From assembly GCA_021604005.1 (NCBI GenBank), contig BQIV01000019.1, positions 1 through 64,000 of the forward strand: 64,000 nucleotides of DNA, written 5' to 3'. The notes beneath the pieces are model-generated. The model made no database searches and was not told the DNA's origin. It worked only from the letters and a program-made list of their open reading frames with translations. The DNA comes from Nitrospirales bacterium (lineage in GTDB: Bacteria > Nitrospirota > Nitrospiria > Nitrospirales > UBA8639). Shown piece by piece: positions 35,656 to 43,609 of the stretch (positions are counted from its first letter, which is position 1; every line of letters begins with the position of its first letter). The translations under genes were made by a program, and so were the position numbers.

Positions 35656-36576
35656 ATGCATAATGTGGTCATTCTCGGATCTGGGCCTGCGGGCCTCACT
35701 GCCGCGCTGTACACTGCCCGGGCAAATCTGTCCCCTCTTTTGATTGATGGGTCTCAACCGGGCGGACAATTAACGATTACGACCGATGTAGAAAATTTTC
35801 CAGGTTTTCCCAAAGGCATTATGGGCCCGCAGTTGATTATGGATATGCGAGCCCAAGCTGAACGATTTGGGACGGCATTTCGGCAAGGCCATGTCACCAA
35901 GGTTGATCTCGTTAACCGTCCATTTACTATCACGATCGATGACGAAGATACGATTCAGGCCAAGACGCTGATTATCTCGACCGGCGCCTCCGCCAATCTT
36001 TTGGGACTTCCCTCTGAAAGCCGTTTAATGGGACACGGCGTCTCAACCTGCGCCACCTGTGACGGGTTCTTTTTTCGCGAAAAAGAAATCGTCGTCATTG
36101 GAGGCGGAGATAGCGCCATGGAAGAAGCCACGTTTCTCACAAAATTTGCTAGCAAGGTCACCATCATCCACAGGCGAGATACGTTGCGTGCGTCAAAAAT
36201 CATGCAGAACCGTGCCGAAAAAAATGAAAAAATTTCGTTTCGATGGAATTCCACTATCGAAGAGATGCTTGGTGATGATGTCGTGACCGGCATTCGTGTT
36301 CGTGATGTCAACACAAAACACATAGAAGACCTTCCATGTGCAGGAATCTTTGTGGCCATTGGCCATACTCCCAACACGAGTTTGTTTCGAGAGGTTCTCG
36401 ATATGGATGAGTCTGGATATCTTGTGACGCAATCACATAGTTCTGCAACCAATATTCCAGGTGTCTACGCTGCTGGGGACGTTCAAGATTCTCAGTATCG
36501 ACAGGCGATTACGGCGGCAGGATCAGGATGTATGGCTGCCATCGATGCTGAACGTTTTCTTGAAAGTCAGGAGTGA
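35656..36576 (+). CDS. trxB: Thioredoxin reductase
   Basis: The 306-residue flavoprotein uses NADPH to reduce thioredoxin. It has the FAD loop VVILGSGPAGLTAALYTARA, the redox-active CATCDG motif (residues about 133-138), the NADPH-binding loop VVIGGGDSAMEEATFL and the C-terminal GVYAAGDVQDSQYRQAITAAGSG. The length is normal. An AAGGAG lies 7 bases before ATG 35656. It sits between coaE and thiI on the same strand, but gaps of 90 and 134 bases mean that a shared transcript is only a guess. Confidence 0.96.
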   Translation: MHNVVILGSGPAGLTAALYTARANLSPLLIDGSQPGGQLTITTDVENFPGFPKGIMGPQLIMDMRAQAERFGTAFRQGHVTKVDLVNRPFTITIDDEDTIQAKTLIISTGASANLLGLPSESRLMGHGVSTCATCDGFFFREKEIVVIGGGDSAMEEATFLTKFASKVTIIHRRDTLRASKIMQNRAEKNEKISFRWNSTIEEMLGDDVVTGIRVRDVNTKHIEDLPCAGIFVAIGHTPNTSLFREVLDMDESGYLVTQSHSSATNIPGVYAAGDVQDSQYRQAITAAGSGCMAAIDAERFLESQE

Positions 36577-36710
36577 GGTGACACGTGACAATTTCGTCGG
36601 TTTGCGCAAGCCCGATGCATGTCAGTTAGCACATATCTCATCGAATCTTACCATTAAAGAAAGCAAGGCTCATGCTGAGGATCTTCTTTCAACACTTGAT
36701 GATGTATTGA

Positions 36711-37889
36711 ATGTTTCATGCACTGGTCCATTATCATGAAGTGGCACTCAAAGGACGAAATCGAGGATTCTTTGAGCAACGGATGGTCCGCCATCTACGA
36801 TCTGCCCTGAAAAACCTCAAGGCAATTCAAGTTGAAGCCTTACCCGGTCGAATTCGAGTCAGTTTCCCGGAGGAACGGTCTTGGGAATGCATCCATGATA
36901 CGTTGTCTCGCACTTTTGGTGTAACGAATTTTTCCTTCGCCCGGTCAGCGCCGATTTCATATGTGTCGTCAGATTTAACGAAGCTAAAAGAAGCCATTCG
37001 GCGAAATATCCCCTCCAATGCGTTCACGACATTTCGCGTTCTGACCAAACGAGCAGAAAAACGATTTCCGAAGACCTCGATGGATATCGATCGGGAAATT
37101 GGCGCGGATATTTGTGAGCACACAGGCAAACGTGTGAATCTTTCCAAGCCGGACTTGACGATCTATATCGAAATCTTAAAACACGATGCCTACTATGCGT
37201 TCAACAAAGAACCCGGACCCGGCGGACTCCCGGTCGGGACCGGAGGTACAGTCTTATGCCTTATGTCTGGAGGAATTGATTCCCCCGTTGCGGCGTATCG
37301 AATGATGAAACGCGGATGTCGGGTGGTCTTTGTACATTTTCACGGACGTCCGTATCTTTCGCGTGCCTCTGAAGAGAAGGTGCGGGACCTTGTGACGTTA
37401 CTGACGTCCTATCAACTCTCTTCGACATTATATTTAGTACCATTTGGCGAGATTCAACAACACATTGTTCTCGGTGCCCCTGCCCCCATTCGTGTGGTGC
37501 TCTATAGACGAATGATGATGAGAATAGCCGAAGAATTGGCTCGACAAGAAGAGGCATGGGCCCTGGTCACCGGCGATAGTCTTGGGCAAGTGGCTTCGCA
37601 AACCCCCGGCAATATTCAAGTGGTCAGTGAAGTCACGGGGCTCCCGATTCTTCGTCCACTCATTGGAATGGATAAAATCGAAATTACCGAACAGGCACAA
37701 GCGATTCAGACCTTTGAAACATCGATTGAACCAGATCAAGACTGTTGCACACTCTTTGTTCCTCCGCATCCGAATACGCGTGCACGATTATCCGAGATCC
37801 AACATGTTGAGAAAGGACTCGATATTGCCGGTATGGTTAGGCAAGGTATTGAATACGTAGAACGCGCCAATTATGCCTACCCTGCCTAA
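36711..37889 (+). CDS. thiI: tRNA 4-thiouridine synthase / thiamine sulfur-transfer protein ThiI
   Basis: The 392-residue protein has an N-terminal ferredoxin-like and THUMP region (to about residue 165) and a PP-loop adenylation domain with SGGIDSPVAAYRMM (about 184-197). It should adenylate U8 of tRNA before sulfur insertion. The C-terminal rhodanese-like domain of the E. coli protein is absent, so this is the short, Bacillus-type form. A conserved cysteine pair DCCTLF (about 344-349) lies near the end, in the position typical of the short form. It starts at ATG 36711; the next gene is 92 bases downstream. Confidence 0.93.
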   Translation: MFHALVHYHEVALKGRNRGFFEQRMVRHLRSALKNLKAIQVEALPGRIRVSFPEERSWECIHDTLSRTFGVTNFSFARSAPISYVSSDLTKLKEAIRRNIPSNAFTTFRVLTKRAEKRFPKTSMDIDREIGADICEHTGKRVNLSKPDLTIYIEILKHDAYYAFNKEPGPGGLPVGTGGTVLCLMSGGIDSPVAAYRMMKRGCRVVFVHFHGRPYLSRASEEKVRDLVTLLTSYQLSSTLYLVPFGEIQQHIVLGAPAPIRVVLYRRMMMRIAEELARQEEAWALVTGDSLGQVASQTPGNIQVVSEVTGLPILRPLIGMDKIEITEQAQAIQTFETSIEPDQDCCTLFVPPHPNTRARLSEIQHVEKGLDIAGMVRQGIEYVERANYAYPA

Positions 37890-37981
37890 CTGCACACACG
37901 AAAATGCATTGGGCCTGCATGGTCTTGTGCTGATGCAGACTAAGGATGAGTGATCGGTAAGGAGTCAGTTCCACCTCTATC

Positions 37982-39154
37982 ATGCATGCTCTCATAACGT
38001 ACTCCCACATGCGGTATCTTCATTTGTTGCTACTTTTGATTGCGGTTGTGGGACTCCCATTGTTTGGAATATGGCTTTCGGGATCATCAATCTGGCCGTT
38101 TCTCCATTTTCCTCCAAGACCCATGTACGTTGACCCAGGTGAAGTTTCGTGGATTCTTTTTAACACTACCGCCTTTGGCATTGTTCTTGTCATGACACCA
38201 CTTCTATGGCGACTGATAACATTTCCTCGTCTTTCTCCGTTGAAAAAAGCGCCGACTGGATCATTCCCGATTTGGGGATGGTATGCCATTGCAACATTAG
38301 CCATCGTATGGTTGGCTGCTTGGACACGGTGGCCAGGCCTTGCAGGGGTACAACTTCACACCTTTACGCCTCTCTGGCTCAGCTATATTGTGTTGATCAA
38401 TGCACTCACATTGATGCGGACGCGTCGTTGCTTGCTGGTTGATCAGCCGAAAATCTTTGTGAGCTTATTTCCGGTTAGTGCGCTATTTTGGTGGGTGTTT
38501 GAGTATCTGAATCGATTCGTTCAGAATTGGTATTACCTGCCGAACGAAGAGGTTTCGGCCTTCGCCTATGTGTTTTTCGGAAGCCTGTCGTTCTCCATCG
38601 TCCTTCCTGCGGTTTATGGCACATATGAATTTCTCCTATCCTTGGGGCGCATGACGGAGCCATTTCGTCACTGGTGGAAGATCAGTCTTCGGAATGAATC
38701 ACAGCTTGGATGGCTATTTCTTCTGACAGCTAGTTTGGGGTTTATCAGTATTGGGCTTTGGCCTAGGGTCCTCTATCCACTATTGTGGATTTCCCCACTG
38801 CTTTTCTTATTGGCGCTACAACTGCTTCAAGGACACGCCACGATACTCAGGAATCTTGAACATGGTGACTGGCGTCCGATTATCGTCCCAGCTATGGGCG
38901 GGCTTATCTGCGGGGTGCTTTGGGAATTGTGGAATAGTAGCAGTTTGGCGCATTGGGAATATGCGATTCCATATCTGCATGTCTTTGAAGTGTTCGAAAT
39001 GCCGATATTAGGCTATGCCGGATATCTGCCATTTGGCATGGCATGCATTGTGTGCATCCACATAACCTTCCCCGCATTACAACGTGAGCAGAAGCATGAA
39101 ACCGTTTCTGCTGTTGAATGTTTGGACTTGAAGGTAGGATGGCAAGGGCTATGA
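37982..39154 (+). CDS. Uncharacterised multi-pass membrane protein
   Basis: This 390-residue protein has about nine or ten hydrophobic segments spread over the full length, and no signal peptide or soluble domain. A well-preserved-looking C-terminal signature, GVLWELWNSSSLAHWEYAIP followed by FEVFEMPILGYAGYLPFGM, is rich in aromatic residues and suggests a specific conserved membrane family that I cannot name. I checked it as a possible exosortase but saw no Cys-Arg-His catalytic set. It lies between thiI and proC; the ATG at 38012 is an equally possible start. The function is unknown. Confidence 0.7.
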   Translation: MHALITYSHMRYLHLLLLLIAVVGLPLFGIWLSGSSIWPFLHFPPRPMYVDPGEVSWILFNTTAFGIVLVMTPLLWRLITFPRLSPLKKAPTGSFPIWGWYAIATLAIVWLAAWTRWPGLAGVQLHTFTPLWLSYIVLINALTLMRTRRCLLVDQPKIFVSLFPVSALFWWVFEYLNRFVQNWYYLPNEEVSAFAYVFFGSLSFSIVLPAVYGTYEFLLSLGRMTEPFRHWWKISLRNESQLGWLFLLTASLGFISIGLWPRVLYPLLWISPLLFLLALQLLQGHATILRNLEHGDWRPIIVPAMGGLICGVLWELWNSSSLAHWEYAIPYLHVFEVFEMPILGYAGYLPFGMACIVCIHITFPALQREQKHETVSAVECLDLKVGWQGL

Positions 39155-39259
39155 CGTGCAATCTTTTCTCGGGCACCTCTCATGGATACAGCGAAACACG
39201 TATGATGATCGGATGTCCCCGTGAGGTCGAATTCTACAGACCACGCGACAGCTCACGCT

Positions 39260-40084
39260 CTATGCTTTTTTTGAGGTTCCAAGCTCTTGCGATCGCTTCG
39301 TGGCAGCAGCCACGGCATTCATCAATGCTGCGCGAACCCCGCCGTTCTCTAATTCATGAAGTCCAGCGATGGTTGTTCCTCCAGGAGAGGTGACTCGATC
39401 TTTTAACTGTCCGGGGTGCTCGCCACTTTCGACAACTACATGAGCCGTTCCAAGTACGGTTTGCGTGGCAAGCGTATGTGCAATGTGACGAGGAAGGCCC
39501 ATGCGAACTCCGCCGTCGGCTAATGCTTCAATCATGACGTAGACATACGCAGGACCGCTTCCACTTAACCCGGTAACGGCATCCATCAGCTTTTCTTCAA
39601 CGACGACCACTTTACCGGAAGCCTCAAAAATGGCGACAGCCATGTTCATATGGTCTTGGGTGACAGTTGTGCCCGCGGCGAGAGCCGTGGCGCCTTGCTG
39701 GACAAGGCAGGGAGTATTCGGCATAGCCCGGATCACGGAAGCAGACTCAGAGAGTTCATCGATGATTGCCGACAGAGGAATGCCGGCTGCGATTGAAATA
39801 ACGAGTTGAGTGCTTGTCAGCCCTGCCTTGACTTGCTGGAGAACTTGGGGAAGAACTTGAGGTTTAACAGCCATAATAATAATGGTCGCCCATCTCACGG
39901 CTTCCGTATTATCGGTACCAACCTGAATCTGATATGCGTCTTTGAGAGTATCGAGACGAGCTTGAGACACATCGGTGGCAAAGATATTGGAAGGTTTCAC
40001 AACATCAGATTGCAGAAGTCCAGCTAGCAACGCTTCAGCCATATTCCCTGCACCAATAAAGGCAAATTTCTGTTTTTCTAGCAT
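39260..40084 (-). CDS. proC: Pyrroline-5-carboxylate reductase
   Basis: The 274-residue enzyme performs the last step of proline synthesis from glutamate. It has the NADP loop FAFIGAGNMAEALLAGLL, the conserved VIRAMPNTPCLVQQG stretch and the C-terminal dimerisation helix with GLSGSGPAYVYVMIEALADGGVRMGLPR and VTSPGGTTIAGL. Length and order of motifs are normal. It is convergent with the membrane protein gene (about 105 bases between stops) and no other proline gene is near. Confidence 0.96.
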   Translation of the reverse strand: MLEKQKFAFIGAGNMAEALLAGLLQSDVVKPSNIFATDVSQARLDTLKDAYQIQVGTDNTEAVRWATIIIMAVKPQVLPQVLQQVKAGLTSTQLVISIAAGIPLSAIIDELSESASVIRAMPNTPCLVQQGATALAAGTTVTQDHMNMAVAIFEASGKVVVVEEKLMDAVTGLSGSGPAYVYVMIEALADGGVRMGLPRHIAHTLATQTVLGTAHVVVESGEHPGQLKDRVTSPGGTTIAGLHELENGGVRAALMNAVAAATKRSQELGTSKKA

Positions 40085-40569
40085 GCTGGCGAGTATACCC
40101 CGCTATCGTCATAGGTTCAACTTATAATAAAAGATCCCTGCACAAGCGGACGGGGTATTCAGTGGAAAAAGTTATCTGATTGAGTAATTACAGTTTCACA
40201 ATTTCTTTCCTTTATTCGGCGACTCCATAGCAAGCTACGGGGAATACGATTTCTTAAAAGGATTAACCGAACGTCTCTCACGGTGATGAATAACACGCCG
40301 GTCTGTGGTCTTCTAAATCCTTACATGGTGACTGAAAACACGGAAGGCTTGGCATTAATTCGTCCTTAAGATCCATGAATGTCATAATCATCATCGAACG
40401 CACATCGGGCAGTGATCCATCCCCTAGTCAGCACTACCGTGCAATGCCTGCGTCTGTCTCGTATCTCATCAAAAGTCTGATTGTCGCAAGGTGCTTGACG
40501 TGATAGCATCAATGTATTGACGCTCAGTCAACGTCGAAAGGCCCTCTGTACCTGGGTTAGGAGAAAAAA
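40085..40569. other. Gene-less region upstream of the PEP-CTERM gene
   Basis: The 485 bases between the start of proC (minus strand) and the PEP-CTERM gene (plus strand) hold no reading frame that I would call a gene. A small inverted repeat TTGAC-GCTCA-GTCAA is at 40517-40531, 38 bases before the PEP-CTERM start, in a position where a regulator or hairpin could act. I looked for a sigma-54 (GG-N10-GC) promoter, as many PEP-CTERM genes have one, and did not find a good match. Confidence 0.35.
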
Positions 40570-41271
40570 ATGAGAAGACTGACAGGAAACAGTATGAAGC
40601 GGCGACATCCACTCACAGCTATGATCGGCGCTATGCTCATATGCATTTTCCTGTCCACACACCCCGCCGACGCGGTGACCCTCAATGTGAACCCCACCAC
40701 CCTGCAGTTGGAGGGTGCCTCGAACGTCAACGTTGGCGGCATCCTATATGATGTCGAGTTTCTCGCTGGCGCCTGCATCACCATATTTCCTGACTGCAAT
40801 GCAACAACCGAACTCACCTTTCAAACAGGCAAGGCAGCCTTACAGGCCGCAGTTGCTCTTAACGATCAAGTATTCGTTGACAGTCCAGCCGGCCAATTTG
40901 ACTCAAACCCGGAATTGACTCGCGGGTGTACATTTCACCATAACTGTAGCATCTCTATTCCATACCATATAGATGAACCCAGTCCTGGGGATCCATTGAG
41001 GCCAATCTTTGTGGAGTTTTTTGAGGTCTTTAACTTTTCTGTGCCCGAGGATAGGCCTGATATAGTGGATTTCGTCTTTCGCTCTCGTTTCGCTGCGTCA
41101 ACTGTGAACCTTAGTGGTGAAAGCATCTACGCAAGATTTCGTACGGCGGTGAACGGTCCAGCTCCCGTCCCGGAGCCCGGCACGATACTGTTACTAAGCT
41201 CAGGTCTCCTTGCCCTGACCGGCTATCGGTGGCGCCAAAAACGGCGTTTAGCTTACTCGCCCGTTAAATAA
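40570..41271 (+). CDS. PEP-CTERM sorting-domain exoprotein
   Basis: The 233-residue secreted protein has an N-terminal signal peptide (about residues 1-36). The C-terminal PEP-CTERM signal comprises the VPEPGT motif (about 199-204), a hydrophobic helix (LLLSSGLLALTGY) and a basic tail (RWRQKRR). This signal is recognised by exosortase, which should cleave it and release or attach the protein outside the cell, often with EPS. The middle domain (about 40-195) contains several cysteines and no known motif. An AGGAG sits 7 bases before the ATG. No exosortase gene is in the window. Confidence 0.85.
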   Translation: MRRLTGNSMKRRHPLTAMIGAMLICIFLSTHPADAVTLNVNPTTLQLEGASNVNVGGILYDVEFLAGACITIFPDCNATTELTFQTGKAALQAAVALNDQVFVDSPAGQFDSNPELTRGCTFHHNCSISIPYHIDEPSPGDPLRPIFVEFFEVFNFSVPEDRPDIVDFVFRSRFAASTVNLSGESIYARFRTAVNGPAPVPEPGTILLLSSGLLALTGYRWRQKRRLAYSPVK

Positions 41272-41851
41272 TGCCCTTCGGTTCCTATCGTCACGACTGA
41301 AACATGGCACCCTAAGTCGCCAAGATGTTGATCGTCTTCGCTACTCGAGTTTGTAAATTCGGTTCATCGTGTCATGCCTCCATGCCGTCGTCATAGCCAC
41401 CGTGATCTCTTCTCAACTCAACTGATATCCGAGAATAGCCAACTCCTTATACTGATTGGGGTAGCTTGGCATTGATCACAAGGTGCACATAGCAAGCCTT
41501 AAAGGTGGATATCACAACGTTACTTGTTTAAGAGTTATGGAGAAGAAGGTCTCTTCAACGACATCTTCCTCTTCAACGTTCGATGCAACTCGTACGATTT
41601 ATTCTTCTTTCGTCTGGACACGGCACGTTGACAGTCCTGAGTTGCTGGTCTGAGCTCTGGGAAGGTATAGTTTTAAAAGGGAGGGTAAGCAGGGACATCG
41701 CCATTTCATCTTCCACCCTACTTTACGAATCATGTCCATCTTTTTCTAGAAGAAGACAGAATACCAAATTGGAATGAACTGGCCAGGGAGCATGGAGTGC
41801 TGACATGAAGCAATCATCTTCGTTACTTACCGATTCTGGGAGGAGCATGTG
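41272..41851. other. Gene-less region downstream of the PEP-CTERM gene
   Basis: About 580 bases separate the PEP-CTERM gene from the HEAT-repeat gene on the same strand. A 64-codon frame at 41583-41777 has no ribosome site and no family motif, and is treated as chance. A GGAGGAG just before 41852 is the ribosome site of the next gene. Confidence 0.35.
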
Positions 41852-42955
41852 ATGAGACGGGAAATATCCTTGATAGGCTGTGTGTTTCTATGCTTTGCGA
41901 TGATCTCTGACGTCTCTGCGGCAAGCCGGGATAATTTTTCATCTGAACAAAAGGAAAAACTGGCTAAGGCGAATGTAATATTTGTGAATGTTTTGGCATT
42001 GACTCATCGAGGCCGTGGCGATGCGGCTCCGCTCGTCGACGTCATCTCTCGTCGCTTACAAGAACTTGACTACACCATCGTAACTGATCGTAAACAACCA
42101 CATGACGTTGAATTTCGTGTCAAATGTGAGGAAAAGAAAAAATCCACAAGAACGACGAGAGCCGGTGGTGACGCCGATCAGGTAGATAATCCGGCACGTC
42201 TCTGGAAGGGACCTGCCTGTTTATTTACCTATTTTTTGGAAGGGAAAGCCTCGGGTTGGCAAAAAGAAGTCCGGACAGATTTTGACGATGTTCGTGCTGC
42301 GGCCAAGGCCGCGAATGTGAAAAACACTGGGGATTACGCCTTAGCCCAACTCAAACACAAGCTCGAAGAGTATGATTTCCCGGTCAAGCTTGCCGCACAA
42401 TGGGGGCACGATCAACGACTCCTGGCTTTACTGAAGAATTCAAATACGTCTGAAGATCGAAAGCTTCTGGTACTCTCCGTCATGCCTCATTTTCAATCAC
42501 AAGAAGCCCAACCCTACTTACAAGAATTTCAACAAGAGGAGACGTACTCGGTAGAAAGCATTGCCGCACTGGCAGCAACGGGAAGTCCTGGAATTCCCAT
42601 TCTCACCAAGATATTTACGAATACAAAGAATGACTCTTCAATCCGTGCTGCTGCGGCCAAAGGCTTAGGGTCAATTGGTGCCACAACTGGAAATCACTCC
42701 ATTACGCCTCCGATGTTAAATTATCTTACCGACCACGTGGATGATCTCGAGTCATCAGAGGATATTGATTTTCCTGTGATGACCGAAGTGGTCTGGGGGC
42801 TCGGAAAGTTGCGGGATGGGAAATCGATTGACCCGCTTCGGAAATTAGAAGAAAAAGTTTGGCTGATCTACGATACATCAAAACCCATGAGTGAGCTTCG
42901 GCTGGCCGTGGATTGGACGATTAAACAAGTCGATATGGATGAACAAGCGAATTAA
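41852..42955 (+). CDS. Secreted HEAT-repeat-like protein
   Basis: From ATG 41852 (GGGAGGAG 6 bases upstream) this is 367 residues with a signal peptide ending around SDVSA (about residue 23). An N-terminal alpha/beta domain (about 24-150) is followed by helical repeats (about 170-355), such as EDRKLLVLSVMPHFQSQEAQPYL and IRAAAAKGLGSIGA, that look like HEAT or PBS-lyase repeats. The protein is probably periplasmic and binds a partner through the repeats. It is 63 bases upstream of a gene on the same strand and may be co-transcribed with the two genes that follow. Confidence 0.65.
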   Translation: MRREISLIGCVFLCFAMISDVSAASRDNFSSEQKEKLAKANVIFVNVLALTHRGRGDAAPLVDVISRRLQELDYTIVTDRKQPHDVEFRVKCEEKKKSTRTTRAGGDADQVDNPARLWKGPACLFTYFLEGKASGWQKEVRTDFDDVRAAAKAANVKNTGDYALAQLKHKLEEYDFPVKLAAQWGHDQRLLALLKNSNTSEDRKLLVLSVMPHFQSQEAQPYLQEFQQEETYSVESIAALAATGSPGIPILTKIFTNTKNDSSIRAAAAKGLGSIGATTGNHSITPPMLNYLTDHVDDLESSEDIDFPVMTEVVWGLGKLRDGKSIDPLRKLEEKVWLIYDTSKPMSELRLAVDWTIKQVDMDEQAN

Positions 42956-43018
42956 CGGACAGAGATATATTCGATTATTGCAAGTTTTTTCACAATTCCG
43001 AACACATCGCATCAACGC

Positions 43019-43546
43019 ATGGAACGATTGGATCAAGGTTTTGTATGGAAATTACCCATTGTTCTTCTTGTCTCCGTCGTCTTGGGACTCAGTGCTCACC
43101 CGTTCGCTCAGCTTGTCGGAGAGCAGGCAGAATTAGAACGGTTAGTACGGCAGGCAGATGATGCGATCTCCAGTGGGGATCCACATGGAGCTACCCTTTC
43201 GAGCGGAAAAGCCGCCCTTATGGCTGCGCATTTAGCGAGAAAAGATGCTGACACGGCACTTCAGACGGTGTATTCGGGAGCGGAAGCCTTGTTTCGTACC
43301 CAAGAGAACGGGTATCGAGCGCTTGCCCTCTTTGAGCAAGCCGGGGGACAGCCCCCAGCTCCAATCGGTGCCTGTCAATTACTGGTCTTAGCTAGCCAGC
43401 ATCGTGTCACGGCACAGAACATTTTCTCAACCATTGAAGTTCGCAAGCCATCTGAGGCTACATCCCTTCTTCAACGTTATCTACCACACGTTCAAGAATG
43501 GACGGAAATTCTTCAAGAATTACAGGCTGATTTTTCTTGTTCATAA
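43019..43546 (+). CDS. Small membrane-anchored hypothetical protein
   Basis: The 175-residue protein has one N-terminal hydrophobic segment (VWKLPIVLLVSVVLGLSA, about 9-26) and a helical domain of about 145 residues outside the membrane (ADDAISSGDPHGATLSSGKAALMAA onward). It has two cysteines (in GACQLL and the terminal DFSCS). I recognise no family. Its position between the HEAT-repeat protein and the large secreted protein, with short gaps (63 bases on each side), suggests the three form one unit. Confidence 0.55.
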   Translation: MERLDQGFVWKLPIVLLVSVVLGLSAHPFAQLVGEQAELERLVRQADDAISSGDPHGATLSSGKAALMAAHLARKDADTALQTVYSGAEALFRTQENGYRALALFEQAGGQPPAPIGACQLLVLASQHRVTAQNIFSTIEVRKPSEATSLLQRYLPHVQEWTEILQELQADFSCS

Positions 43547-43609
43547 TCCAGCAATCTCGCCAGTTCACGTCATTCAACTATTCCGTATCGAGTTGAAAGT
43601 ATTCCAGGC

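Noticed and set aside
36461-36739. 92-codon plus-strand frame between trxB and thiI
   Set aside because: It overlaps the end of trxB and the start of thiI in another frame and has no family motif. The gap of 134 bases is better read as intergenic.
37982-39154. Exosortase candidate
   Set aside because: I looked for the Cys, Arg and His catalytic residues in membrane-facing loops and did not see the pattern. The length and aromatic signature differ from exosortases.
40441-40569. Sigma-54 promoter before the PEP-CTERM gene
   Set aside because: No GG-N10-GC pair with the right spacing was found. The GG and GC near 40490-40510 are 14 bases apart.
41583-41777. 64-codon plus-strand frame between the PEP-CTERM and HEAT-repeat genes
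   Set aside because: No ribosome site, no recognisable domain and unusual composition. Treated as non-coding.
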